Positions 1-26,660 of a stretch of DNA of 64,000 nucleotides are shown here, one piece after another. Below the pieces are notes generated by a model. The model ran no database searches and had not been told where the DNA came from. It saw nothing but the letters and a program-made list of their open reading frames with translations. Made by a program: the position numbers and the translations under genes. Source of the DNA: Lingula anatina (lineage: Eukaryota > Brachiopoda > Lingulata > Lingulida > Lingulidae); contig NW_019775147.1 of the NCBI RefSeq assembly GCF_001039355.2, positions 307,597 to 371,596 of the forward strand. Reading direction: 5' to 3'. Positions within the stretch are counted from its first letter, which is position 1. Each line of letters opens with the position of its first letter.

Positions 1-53
1 GTTTCTGTTTTTTTTAGCAACAGAGCATACATCACTGACTCTGCTCACTGGTT

Positions 54-14097
<14,044 letters not shown>

Positions 14098-15463
14098 GAA
14101 CATATCCCCAAAGCAAAAAAGAGTCCACCTGGACAAAATAACTACATTTCTTTTCCTCTTGCACTGATAGGAAATTTTGGAAGTATCACAGAAAAAAGAA
14201 AAAGGCTTGCATATTAAACGTGATTAGTTACATGTACATTGAATATAAGCACTCTTACACATATAACCTTGCCTCTTACCACTACTTTACCCAAACTTAA
14301 CACCTGTTTATATGAATCTCCTTATTTTGATAAATCTGAAATGACTGCCAAAAGTTTAAAAACACCAATTTTTACTACAGTTTGCTAATATATTCAATTA
14401 TATCGCATTTTAGACATACTTTAGAACTCATTACACAAATATTTTTCTGTCCTAGGTACCTTGTTATGTGCAACTTTTGAAGTTATGTATATACAGGGTT
14501 TAACAAGATGGGTGATATATCCAACAGAGAAATATAATTACCATTAAAAAATCTTTGGGTAATACATTTTTCACTTCTGGGTCACAGTCGGGCTAAAGAA
14601 GTGGGCAAGTATTAGGCAAGATTATACAATCTACTAACCAGAAATATCACACTAATGCAAAGGAACAAGTCATTACCCAATGTTTGCGTTTTTATGCAGC
14701 TTCTTGATGGATTTTTTTCATTAAATTTCACCAATAAAATTGTACTTCCAATGATCATTTTAGGTTCCATTTGATCACTACCAACTCCCCGACCCAGTGG
14801 TAGCCAATACACACCATACCATATAACTGTCATCATGGATACTTTCTACCAGTGCCAGATAATTCGAAAAAATACTTCTCACCAACTGTCCTCCATACAT
14901 TTACTTCTGTCCCCAACAGGAACACATAGAAACATGGTTTGCCTATTTTAACTTTTTGCTGCCAAGTAAACAGTCATGACACGTTCTCTACGAGTAGGGA
15001 CATGATCACTATCTCATCTATGAGTGTGGCCCCATAGGTTGGCTTGACCCAAGCAATCTTGCCAATATCCCTGTTTGGTAATGACGTTGTCTAACCCTCT
15101 GGAAATGTCCAATATTTGGCAATTCTGCAGTCTGAAAAAAATTCCCCTTTATCAGCTGTTTGGTTAAAATTGCAACCTTCTCACTTAAGAGCCACATTAT
15201 AAAAATATAGAAGGCGTAGTGATATTTAAATGATAACGCTCATTTTCACGATGATCAGTTGCCTACTCGTTATGAATTCTGTTGCTGTGATGTGCAGAAA
15301 TGGAATAACACACGTCTTAGCTGGGAGAGTACATAAGTAATGTATATTCCAATAGTAATTGACTAATATGTTTTACATGCAAGGGTATTCTCGACCTTTG
15401 TTTTGATTCTGTAGAGATTTCAAGGAAATTATTATGGAGAAACAAATGATTTTGCCATTTAAA
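14098..15463. other. 3' flank and intergenic DNA
   Basis: AT-rich; I see no coding exon. It should contain the 3' UTR of the SRCR gene; no single polyadenylation signal stands out. Confidence 0.5.
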
Positions 15464-15467
15464 CTAG

Positions 15468-15979
15468 TATTATAATGACGACGATGTTCTGGAGTCTTCA
15501 ATCATTTATTCACCACTTAATTTTCATACAAATTTACCCATATTTATACTCTAATTCTCCGTACTGATCACGCGTGTAATTAGGTTCTTTTTATTGTTTT
15601 TGGCGTGATTTCCAGAAACTTTCCATTGTCATGTTTACTTTACCATAGAACATTCCCTTATTAGGTAATGTCTAAGAGCCTTGTTTTCAACTAAACTCAT
15701 CCGAAATACTATTTGCATTACTCATACTTGAATCATGTCCAAAACTTAGTTATCATGTGATAAATAGTTGATCATAAAAATCTGTTATGAAATTAACCAA
15801 TCACATTAAATGTTATTGGCTTTGACCTTTTCCATCTTTTTCTGACACTAAAAACATGTTCTACACTTGTTAACACTCGATGAAACTTAATTTGCACTCA
15901 ATATCACTCTTCATCTATTTGATTTCCCTTTCATTACTAATTGTAATTAGTGTAAGCGTAAGTAATTAACTTTACAACA
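15468..15979 (-). mobile_element. Solo LTR of a Gypsy-like retrotransposon
   Basis: On the minus strand it begins TGTTGTAAAG and carries a TATA-like GAGTATAAATATG and a GGTGAATAAATG polyadenylation-type signal. It is flanked by CTAG on both sides (15464-15467 and 15980-15983), a 4-bp target duplication, so it is a complete solo LTR of 512 bp. Its sister copy at 31939-32466 aligns along the whole length with point changes and small indels. Confidence 0.8.
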
Positions 15980-16463
15980 CTAGCATGAAAATCAATACAA
16001 AACTAGAACTCATACCTTCAACAACTCTTGCTGTACCGATCGAGAGTAAAAATATTAAGTTATAAGTGTGTCAGATCTTCAAGTAGCAAAAACCTCCAAT
16101 TCAATCGTTTAAGTGATTTGCATAGGTAAAATACAACCTAAATCATTTTTACAGAATTACTATCCATAGACCTGCTTTTATTGTAAGTTTCCAGTTTTTG
16201 TGTGTGTATGAAGATAGAAACTGGTGAAATTCGCTCGTGATGATTAAATTTACATCTTTAGATTTAAAGGCGTGCTTATAGTTAGTGATTTTCCCAGCGG
16301 CTCACATTAACATGCCTTTTTCACAAGACACCCTGTAGCTGGATGATTGCATGGTAAGATTCAACATATATTTAATGAAAATTGGCGTGAAGACATGTCC
16401 TGGTAAATCATACTTGACTTTAACTAAAGGCGTAAATATTTATTCTCGGCAGAATTATGAGAT

Positions 16464-16932
16464 GTATGATATTTTCACAATTGCACTGATTTTGACCATT
16501 TTCAATCTTTAAATACATTAGATACGTATACAAAAAATTACCGAATAATTTTGGTATAAGAGTAAATAGTTCATTGAAATAAACATCTCCCATCATAGCC
16601 AAGTTATTTATTTCCTTTTAATATCTGTTCAACGCATTAATATATTATTAATATAAAGGCTATATATGAAGTTAACCTCAGCAGCAAATCCACGATAGAG
16701 CAACGTTAGTTGGCCTGTTGATAAGGAGCAATTACAGTATATATTTAATATATGATATTTTCACAATTGCACTGATTTTGACCATTTTCAATCTTTAAAT
16801 ACATTAGATACGTATACAAAAAATTACCGAATAATTTTGGTATAAGAGTAAATAGTTCATTGAAATAAACATCTCCCATCATAGCCAAGTTATTTATTTC
16901 CTTTTAATATCTGTTCAACGCATTAATATATT
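16464..16932. repeat. Near-identical direct repeat A (about 185 bp, two copies)
   Basis: The sequence at about 16464-16651 recurs at about 16750-16932 almost base for base. Between the copies lies block B (16656-16740), which recurs at 17366-17450. The order is A-B-A'-...-B'. Confidence 0.9.
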
Positions 16933-17365
16933 TTATAACAAGCTTTTCTGCTTCAGTTATCTTTTATTTTTCTTTACCATACGTGTAATATGCAAAGAAA
17001 TAGCATTAAAATGTGAATGGTGACAGATTAAGAATATGAAAAATGCCTTCATATGCTTATTGCGGATCAAAAGTTTACGTCATTATACATGTTTAACTAT
17101 CAGACTTGAAAATCAGTTTTACTTTCGTGACAATTTTATTTCACAAAGCCTTCTTTTCTATTCCCTTTCTACATTTCTTCTTTACCATCTGAAGGGAGGG
17201 GGTCTCTGGTATATGACGTTGGTCTAGAAAGGTGCAGCAAGGTACCCCCTTATCTTCACCAACCTGGGTGGGCATCTTAGGCAAGTACTGGCACACCTCT
17301 AACCTCCCCCTCCACTTTGACAAGGGGTATGACCTCATTGCCTTGCTGGCGGCTAAATATAGGCC

Positions 17366-17450
17366 AAAGGCTATATATGAAGTTAACCTCAGCAGCAAAT
17401 CCACGATAGAGCAACGTTAGTTGGCCTGTTGATAAGGAGCAATTACAGTA
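17366..17450. repeat. Block B', direct repeat of 16656-16740
   Basis: About 85 bp beginning AAAGGCTATATATGAAGTTA, near-identical to 16656-16740. Just after it, 17449-17603 stays open on the plus strand (LVDRADDLLNFVTDNICTDF) without a start; I do not recognise it and it may be an old element's coding relic. Confidence 0.85.
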
Positions 17451-17660
17451 ACTGGTAGACCGTGCAGACGACCTGTTAAATTTTGTCACAGACAATATTT
17501 GTACCGATTTCCGTCGGGAACGTGCCAAAACCAATGTGGTTAGTCAGGTTTTAGTTTTGAACAACTCTCTTGGGGAAATATGGTGTAAGACCTCTAGACA
17601 GAAAGCTAATGCATCCGAAGAATCAGTTAATTCTGAAAAGGGTGCAGCAGTTGGCCTTCT

Positions 17661-17699
17661 CCCCCCCCCCACCCCCCCACCCCCCACCCCCACCCCCCG
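17661..17699. repeat. C-rich tract (G-rich on the minus strand)
   Basis: Thirty-nine bases of C runs broken by single A residues. The minus strand has several G runs of five or more, compatible with G-quadruplex folding. 17700-19035 shows nothing coding. Confidence 0.8.
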
Positions 17700-19037
17700 G
17701 TGAGGTCATCTTGGATTACTGGTCTATAAAGGTAAAGGGCAAAACTGGACCACCAAAACAGCTCATTAAGAATTACTGGACAACCCAACATTGAACAAGA
17801 CATGAGGCCTTTCCCACATACAGGACAGGGCGCTAAAGACTATTCCAAATAATTTAATTTAGATGAAAGTGAGTAACTTATAGAATGTTCTAAAGATATA
17901 TGACTTTTCTTCAGCTGGACGCATGACCAGGAGTAAAGAATACGATAGCTTTATATTATTTCTTACATGAGACATAAACAGTGAAAAATTCATACAGAAA
18001 CATCTTTTTCTTTATCACTATTGTTTTCGACTTCAACATAAGGGCATGCCTAGTTACAGTGATAGTAATAATTTTGTTTCCATTGTACACCGGTTTAACA
18101 ACGTTCGAAATGTTTTAATCCCTATCTTGTGAATAGAAGGGGGCGGACAAACAATGGAGGGCCGTATAAATCCCTTCAAAATTCTAACGCACAAACACAA
18201 TAGCTTAGGCGGAATAACACAATACTTAAGACGAGTGAACCCCATGGCGCCGGTTTCTGTGGTCCAGCGCGAGCGCGACAATCCGCTGTAACTAGGTGTA
18301 ATTAACAGCAGGATACATCAGCCAGAAGGTCCCTATTGTTTGTTGCGGCGATAGGATTATAGCTTTAAGAGGCTCAAACCAATGCTAACGCGTGCCACGC
18401 GAAGCAAACTGTCTTTTTGTTCACTAGTTTGGTACGCGCAGCTGGTTTTTAGTGTTGCTAACAAACTGCTAGTTAAATTTGTTATCAGTTATTTCACCCA
18501 ATATGAAATATCCACAGTCAAAAATCAAACTTAGTATTGATTGTTTGATCGAAATGCATGAGCGTCAGCATCAATCTGTCTCAAAAAATTCTTATTGCAT
18601 TAATTTATAAATGTATAATTTATTAATGTACTTACGTTTTAATTTGAAACATCTGCATTCAAGTATTCAAGTATTTATAAAACATGGATGATACCGAATG
18701 AGGAATAAGGAAAGAATATATTACTTATACTATACTTATATTATAATATTGAAATTAAATGAGGTGAATTGACAGAGGCGCAAGGACAATCCAACTCCAA
18801 CGTGCAACAGGGGGAAGTCTGACTGTGTGATCATACAATATACGAAAGTACGGTCAATTAACAGTGTAAATCATCAGTTAAAGAGGAGGGGGTCTTACTG
18901 TAGTTCGCTATCTATTGTTAAACGTGACTGTTATTTTCTCTCGATCAAGCTTAAACCATGTATAAAATTACTGTGTCTCCGGATGCCGTTCAGAAACGCC
19001 ATGTCGAAAATATTTTGCTACAGTTAGAAACATGGTA

Positions 19038-19888
19038 CAGTAGGTTAGCATAAGTTAAGCAACAACCAGTATGAAGAACAACACCCTTTTTAAATGAGGC
19101 AAGACACCCTCCTCGCACTGATTATTGCCTTGAGGAAGACATTATGCAACAAGGCAAAGGAGTTATGCACAGTTCTTTCAACTCGTGTGTGAATACAACA
19201 CATTCTTTGTCCCTTTTACAAGACAATGGAGGCGAGCAAGTGGGGTAATAATAATATACATTGTACAATAAAAAGGAAATTAGTTAAGAAAGCTTACTTC
19301 AGGTCAGCCCTTTGCGGTCTTGAGTCGCTGTTGATATTGTGCGATTAATATTGAAGTATACCTCCTTCGCCTGCATGTAAACGTGTTACTTTTCCTCATG
19401 TTCACTATATTTCTTTTAGGAGGTTGAGACAAGGCGATGAGACCAATAAAAGTAAAGGTTAATCTAAATAATTAGATGCGATTTTTGTGAAATGACTTAT
19501 TAAGTGATGTGCGTGTACCTAACAGGAATATTGGTTTTAAAAGAACAAATATAAATATGTTGGATGGATTAAATCACCGACTTAGTTATATTTTAACTAA
19601 ATGTGTTCATTTACACAGTAACACAGATAATATTTATAAGTTGTCTGTCGTTCAGCACGCATCATAGGCGAGTAGCTAAACAGTGAAGATGATCAATCCA
19701 AGCACAATCTAGGTGTTGTTTACAAAATAGATCATGATGAATAAACTTAATTACGCTTCAATAAATAATCAACACACGGTTCGTTTATTGTCACTTGAAA
19801 TCTTTCGTTGAAAGACTTTCAATGAAAATCTTGGTTGCTGAGAAATTTGAGAATTAAGAAAGTGTTGCTTAACTTATGAGCATCAGTG
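19038..19888. mobile_element. Mariner-type MITE, 851 bp
   Basis: Ends CAGTAGGTTAGCATAAGTTA (19038) and, inverted, CACTGATGCTCATAAGTTAA (ending 19888) share CATAAGTTAAGCAACA. TA flanks both sides (19036-19037, 19889-19890). The interior is AT-rich with no transposase. Confidence 0.7.
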
Positions 19889-20254
19889 TATATATGTACA
19901 GTCCCGTTAAATATCTTGTTAAAGATTATTAAATATGCACACAAGGATTACCCAATGTGAATTTATTTCGTTCACAAATTAAAAACATCTTCATTGGTTT
20001 GAATAATGAAAACTATATTTGGCTTTTGAAGACAGGGCTGTTTAACCGTTTTGAGGTCTTATTTCCAATTCCTGCCGTCACGAGTGAAATTAAACTATTG
20101 ATTTTGACGAAGAACGTCAAAATCACTTATAACTAAAACCGGGATTACGTATAATAATTATGTGAACCATTTTGGATATTGCACACATGTACCCCACTGA
20201 TTAAGTGTTGACATTTCCATCTATACATGTTATTGAATATGACGCACTGAAGTG

Positions 20255-21264
20255 ATGATCCCACTTCTTTTTTTATTAGCATTGAATGCACTCGCCATAG
20301 CGAAGACAGGTTTACACTCTTGAATTGCTCTCAATTTTTACCTGTATGTGAACATCATTATCTGATTTTGCGTGTTTCAGTCAGTGGAACACCGTGTCAG
20401 ACTGATTATGACTGCAACTCAAGGACAACAGATTGTCTGGGCATCAGTATGGGCAACCCAACATTCTTTGGAAATTCTGGCACCCAAACACCATTCTCGT
20501 CGGATTCGTCGGCATTGCTGGTTGTAAGTATACTCTTAATTGATCACACTGTTTGTTGTAAAACAGCTAAAAGTAAACAATAATAAGTAGACAAAGAGCG
20601 TGAATCCGTGGTGTTAATTTGTAGTAATTGATGAGTGTAATGCACTTCGCCATTCACATTTTCATATTGAAAAGGCATAACCATGCAAGATATCTTTATT
20701 TATATTGCATTCTGATTTTATCAGAGCACAATGGAAAATATACACAATAAACTCGAGGAATTGATGAATTTGATACATCACATTATTAATGATTTGCTTG
20801 ATTAATTGTAAAAAAGCGTTAGATGTTGAGATATATACGATCCTATAAGGAAAGAACCTACAATGGTTTTTGGTAGGGGCAGAAAGAAATTTATAAACTG
20901 ACGAAGGGGCATGTGTTTCAAGCTTTCATGGTAAATTATAAAAACGCGACTGAATTACATTTTTTCCGAAATAATAAGGTAATACGCATGTCTTCTTTAA
21001 CCTTCGAGATAATCTCGAATCTAAATAAACTAGTCATTAAGCACTGAGTTTTCACAATGCAAATGATCATTATTCGTTTATTTATTTTTTTTTTATTTGT
21101 TTGCCAGCCCCTGGTATCAGTTATATGTAGCTTCAACGACAGGAACATAGTGGATGTAACCAAGTTATATTTCTGTTTTGGAGCAACCTCATCCACGTTG
21201 GGCCAATGTGCTGAATTAGGTGGTACCAGTAAGTGTTTGGATTGCAATGTATTACTTGGTATTG

Positions 21265-21312
<48 letters not shown>

Positions 21313-23625
21313 AACAGAGAAGGAGATTAGTCGGCTCTTCTTTCATGAATGATCCACCATATTTGATACGCGGATCAGAAGATCCGAGTATCATCTATCG
21401 TGAATGACCTCAATTATATTTTTGCATACAAAAACAAAAGACAGACAACGGTAGTTAAGCAACCTTTCTATTTCATTCATTACTCTAGAGTGAAACTCTA
21501 GAGCATGGTCTGACCAGTCGTTAAATATCCACGACTCGGTGGAGAGGTTTAAGCTACTCTTACAACCGGTCGTGCGTGCTTCTACGAGCGGTTTGCGTGT
21601 AAAAAATTGGCCAAGTAGTAAGATACACGCACGTGGAGCGTAATATTTTTGGTGGACGCAAACACGACGCAAAGCACGCAGCCCGAAAACTGGCCGGCCA
21701 GTTTTTCGCTACGACCTGTCTACGACAATTAGAACGCCTGGAGCAAGCTCGTACCACGCAAGACAAAAGTACTGAGTAAGTGCGCTAGGCGTGCGTGTAA
21801 CGCAGGAAAAGCATGCAGAAATTACGGGGTATTTTACCACGAAGACGTACTTACCACGCAAGAGACTCGTAAGTTAAACTTGCTTTCAATGTACGTGTTA
21901 ACAAAAAGGGGGGTGAGCGCACTTCCTCCGTGCGTTTATCTTACTTCCAAAGTGCGTGGCGAGTACTACTACCATACCTGTGAAGTGCGTCACACTAAGA
22001 CGACGACGTGCCCAGCACGATAAAAGTGCAGGCGATCCCGAGCAACCACTGCCAGCATTGCGTCACGATCTTCGGCCTCCTCTAGCATTAGCAGCTGTAG
22101 AAGTCGATGGCGCATCCTTCTTGGAAGTGCCTGTTTGGAAGCCAAAACAGTGAATGATGAAGAGACTCGGTGCTCCCTTTTATATTATTTTGATTATCCG
22201 TGCGTTCCACTTCCGTGCTTATTACGTTTCTCTTACTTCGTAAGTACGGTTTCTGAAAACGTACGCTTCACTTGCAATACACGTATGATTATCTCACTCA
22301 CTGTGTGCGACACGAGTACAGATCGTACGTGCTCCTTACTTCTTTCTACTTCCAAAAAAAGGCGTACAGACCACTTGCGGCCCCACGTTTAGAGCACGAC
22401 ACACCTACTCATAAAGTACTTACTACTTCGTCCGCTGCGATTTAATTTTCATCCTGCGACAACGCTACGTCTGACGAGAACTCCGAGGACGCACGATCTC
22501 TAAGCACGCACGACGGGTTGTAAGAGAGGCTTTAGCGAACGACGGACAACGAAGACGAAGGACGAACATGTGCACTACGTCATCACTTTACGCTCATCAT
22601 AACCTCATTTTTCGTAGTTCGTCCTTTTAATGAAGGAAGATTTTATGAATTCCTCGTAAAAAAAGGCAGTACGAATTTAGATCGTTCACACATTAATACA
22701 CGTTTGATACGCGTTAAATCACGTTTGCTGGCAAATGAACATAAGTTTCTTTGCATGATTGCCTTCGGGTTGTTTGATCGTAGGCCTAAGTGAAAATGGA
22801 TATATAGTCAATAGTTACAAACTGATAATTTTTTCCTCACCCTGCTCTTTTGTTATCGTATTCGTACTTCGACTTCGAAACGAAACTCATAACTAGCGCG
22901 AGGCCGTCTACCGATCACTAACTGACTACTGCTTCGTGAAACACTGAAAACCTTCCTATTAATGTCGCTTTAAAAGCGGTTCATAAGAGACTACCAAAGA
23001 GCCACTTGAGAAACTACCAATAGCATTGAGACCGTCGGTTCATGTCACTATACTTATTTTATAAATATAACAGGTTGTCTGTGGAATTAGACAAAGAAAA
23101 TATCGAATGAAAGTTCGAACTGTAATACACACAAATCTGGAAGAGAGGAACTTCTGTATTTTCTTTGGGATGTTTCAATCAGATGTTTCCCCAAGAATAC
23201 TTGACATTTTTTGAGTAAAGGTTGGGTTTTTTTAATAAGGCCAAGCCTATGGATGTCACTAATTTAAATGACGTGATTTGTTGAACTCGGGTAAACTTAA
23301 CGAACAAATTATTGGTTTATAAATGATAGATAATTTATTTCTGTCGGTGAAGGATGGTCAAATGTCTTTTATTTTGGTTTATTGTCTTTTATTTATTTAT
23401 GTGTGTATTTATTGGATTTTACCCTCCATTTAATTATGATTTTTATTTCTTTCAGTTCCACCGGTGACAAATATCAATTATAAAGATATTGTCTTCCCAC
23501 AGGCACTTCAGAGGGATCTCTGGAGAAGTCTGTTAATTCCAAGGTACCCCGGGGTGACATTCAACCCGAATGATATTACTACCTACTTTTCAACATCCAC
23601 TCTGGACAACATTGTTCCGGTGTAA
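20255..23625 (+). CDS. Small secreted six-cysteine protein, four exons
   Basis: Exons 20255-20309, 20381-20523, 21108-21228 and 23456-23625 (TAA 23623-23625). Phases fit throughout: 1, 0 and 1 at the three junctions, with donors G|gtttac, GTT|gtaagt and A|gtaagt. The 162-aa product starts MIPLLFLLALNALAIAKT, a signal peptide, followed by TPCQTDYDCNSRTTDC, then VICSF, YFCFG and GQCAE; these give six cysteines in the mature part. The C-terminal exon (PPVTNINYKDIVF to TLDNIVPV) has no cysteine. There is no transmembrane segment. Six cysteines suggest three disulfides. I do not recognise the family, and exon 1 is proposed only because signal, phase and distance all fit. Function unknown. Confidence 0.68.
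21267..21309. repeat. (GA)n microsatellite
   Basis: About 20 GA units in intron 3 of the six-cysteine gene, 38 bp after the exon 3 donor. Confidence 0.95.
21551..22533. mobile_element. CpG-rich non-autonomous DNA element with inverted ends
   Basis: CTCTTACAACCGGTCGTGCG at the left end (from about 21556) matches the reverse complement of the right end (22501-22530) with few mismatches; about 26 bp overall. The interior (about 980 bp) is far richer in CpG and ACGCACG words than its surroundings. No transposase is recognisable. It lies in intron 3 of the six-cysteine gene. Confidence 0.65.
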
Positions 23626-23882
23626 CGAAATTGTCGGTCCACGTAACAGAAAGTCCGCCCTCCATTTTGTAAGGTTAGGGTCACCCTTGCGTAGGTGGGT
23701 CAAAATCTAGTTCGAGACTTACCTCAAATGAATGGGAGACATACTCTCTGAAATGAAAAACTTTTTTGCCAATAATTTCTATCAGAGAGCGTGGTCATGA
23801 CATAGAAATAGGAGCGTGTGTCTTTCATCTTGGAAATGATGTTCTGTTAATGAAATAATCTGTTATGTAATTAAAGTTGCTG

Positions 23883-23884
<2 letters not shown>

Positions 23885-23956
<72 letters not shown>
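23885..23956. repeat. (AT)n microsatellite
   Basis: About 36 AT units, 260 bp after the six-cysteine gene stop codon. 23960-25560 shows AT-rich intergenic DNA and no coding signal. Confidence 0.97.
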
Positions 23957-23960
<4 letters not shown>

Positions 23961-26139
23961 AACTTGGTATTTATTCCACATTTGCAATTAATTTGTACCC
24001 GTCACAATAGAACACACACATATGTATATATGTATATCGCGTCTATTAATAATGGTTCATGCCAATAAGGCAAACATTACACATGCATTATAGATGTTGA
24101 TGGTATATAATTATTCAAAATGAATTTGTTAGTTTACCTTGTAGTGAAAAAATGTAACCATCTCTGTCGAGTCAAAGGAAATAGAATACATTATTTAGCA
24201 TATTAATGTCCAGGATAAGCATAGATGTACATATTAATGTAAGATGCATTCAGATAGGCCTGCGCTGTAATATATATGTAATTAATGCTGGGACGATTAG
24301 TTTTAACATTAATAGGATTTAAATGTATCATCTACACAGCTTTAAATAACTTTAATGTAATTACATAAATGCTATAACCACGCATTGTTTGAGCAACACA
24401 TAATAACTTTGTCTGCTGGTTTAGTGTTAAACCGGAAAATGGAACATTTAATATTTTAGTAAATAAACTAAGCTATCACTGGCAGATGGACAATTGCTTG
24501 GTTTTCGTCTCAAGGTAAATATTTAGTGTATCTTCCCCACCCGCGGGGGATTCATTGAGAGTTTAAATGAAACGTTTCTCCATAATCTTGTAGATTGATA
24601 TCAAAGAGTGCGTCTTATAATTTCAATTCAATTTCAATTTCAATTCAAATTATTTCTTTACTGGCACATAGATTATAATGACCTTGTACAGTATAATATA
24701 CTAAAGACAATACAATCGGTGCTTTACCATTTCTCTGGTTGGTACTTGTGATGCCAGTTTGTGAATTAACAAATATAAAAAAAAGTTGTGTGTTATTCTG
24801 TATAAGATACGATGCATTCTTTTTTTATGGTCAACACTCGCTTTTTAGAACTGATCTGCGTGTTTTATGTACGCCGAGCGCGATAAAACAAAATATTATA
24901 GGTAATATAATAACAATATTTTCCTGATCAACACATTAATTCATGGGAATAATGATAAAAGTCGGAAATTTTCTTTTGAGAAGTGGTATGACTTAAATCA
25001 TTAAAACTATTTTTTATCATTCTGGAATTCAAACTACAGTAATGCTGCAAAGAAATCATGATATCATACACGTGTCACTATGGAAAAATATCGAGAACCT
25101 GAATAGAGCTAAGGATATGGAAGATAACCATGCGCAGATGTGGTCAAGCGATCTGTTTGTTGCGTGTTAAGTGTGTTGAAAAAAACATCTAGACTTGCTC
25201 TCAGAGGTTTCTCAGAGCCGATCTTACTTCAGTGAGTGAACACGAGATAAATTTTATCTAGACGAGGAAATTGTTTCATCAGTGCTGTTTTCTGCTTAAC
25301 AATTTGCGCTTAAGTTGAGATAGTACCTCGTGCGTGAAACATCAGGGGGAGCATAGTTTTGTCTTCTATGGGAAGTGCAGTAGCCAATAAAAGGCCCTTG
25401 TTTAAGCTAAATACAATACTGGTCACCGAGCTGAACGTAGAAATAACGAGTGTATTGTCTCGCCTTCCTCTCGATAATACACCCGTTATATTTTACTAAC
25501 ATCTCGGTGACTCATATCGTGACTTAATTCCAGCATAGAAGTATAAATTTCGAAATCTGATAATTAGTGATGGGAGTGTTGTTGTAAAGTCTTGTATTTG
25601 CAGTGATGGCGAGTGGCTTCGTCAGTTAACATTACTCAGGTTCTTTTTGTAAGGGATCAATGAGACACACGATATTAACAGTTAATCAATATATATTTTC
25701 TGTCTTTACTTAGAACAGAATAAGAAGAAAGAGTTGACACCATCACCTATACGTGTCAGGTGCGGGCAATTATTGTGTCATAAAATTAATTAAATCCAAT
25801 TTTACCAATTGTCTTGATCTGTAATACTGTAAAAATAATACTAAGCCAGGGGCCTTATTCTCAAAAGGTTGTAACTTACAAATTAATTAGTTTCTGTATA
25901 ATGAAAAACACACAGCTTTATTTAAACATAGATATAACACTTAGACCCTAATGATGTTGAAATGGGTACAGTATACCCTTAAGCCTTGTAAACTGAATGC
26001 CATTGATTTAATGATCACTATGCAGTAGCGCTGATGGCTTTTCTGTAATAAAATATTCTTTAAACAATCACCAGTGTTGTTTTTGATAAGTGTAAAATCA
26101 ATTTTCTTAAATATTATGACAACCTTGTTATAAGGGTAT

Positions 26140-26660
26140 GACCATGACCTGTGGTGATCTTAGATATAGTTTCAAATGATCGACAATATGTCAATTAGTA
26201 TGAAGCGATACTTTAAACATGTTACTGTGACATGGGCCGGGTTAAGAAAATGTAGACATGATGGCATTTTGTCCGAGCTAAAAATGCCATGACCTTGAAA
26301 GTAAGCTAATAACATTGACCTCTGGTGGCCTTGAAAGCAATTGCATATCATTCTCAGAACCTCACTTAGTAGGAAATAACATTTAAACATGCTTCTGTAA
26401 CCTTGACCTCCAGTGACCTTGAAAGTGCTTGCAAAAGATTGGGTCTCCCTCACTTAGTAGGAGTTGATACTTAAACCATGTTTCTGTGACATTGGGAAAC
26501 TGTCATTTAGACATTATGTTTTTTTTCTCCGAAAATGCATTGACCTTGTAATAAGGTCATGACCTTGACCTCCAGTGACCTTGGGACTAGTTCCAAATAT
26601 TGGGGGTCCCTCACTTGGTAGGAGTTGATACTTAAAACATGTTTCTGTGACATTGGGTTC
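26140..26660. repeat. TGACCTTGACCTC-rich dispersed repeat
   Basis: Repeated phrases ACCTTGACCTCCAGTGACCT, CCCTCACTT.GTAGGAGTTGA and ACTTAAA.CATGTTTCTGTG recur at irregular spacing of 150-200 bp. It resembles the repeat at 12240-12785. Confidence 0.7.

Noticed and set aside
20936-21394. 152-codon minus ORF with a poly-Leu/Ser run
   Set aside because: It reads through the (GA)n microsatellite and opposite exon 3 of the six-cysteine gene.
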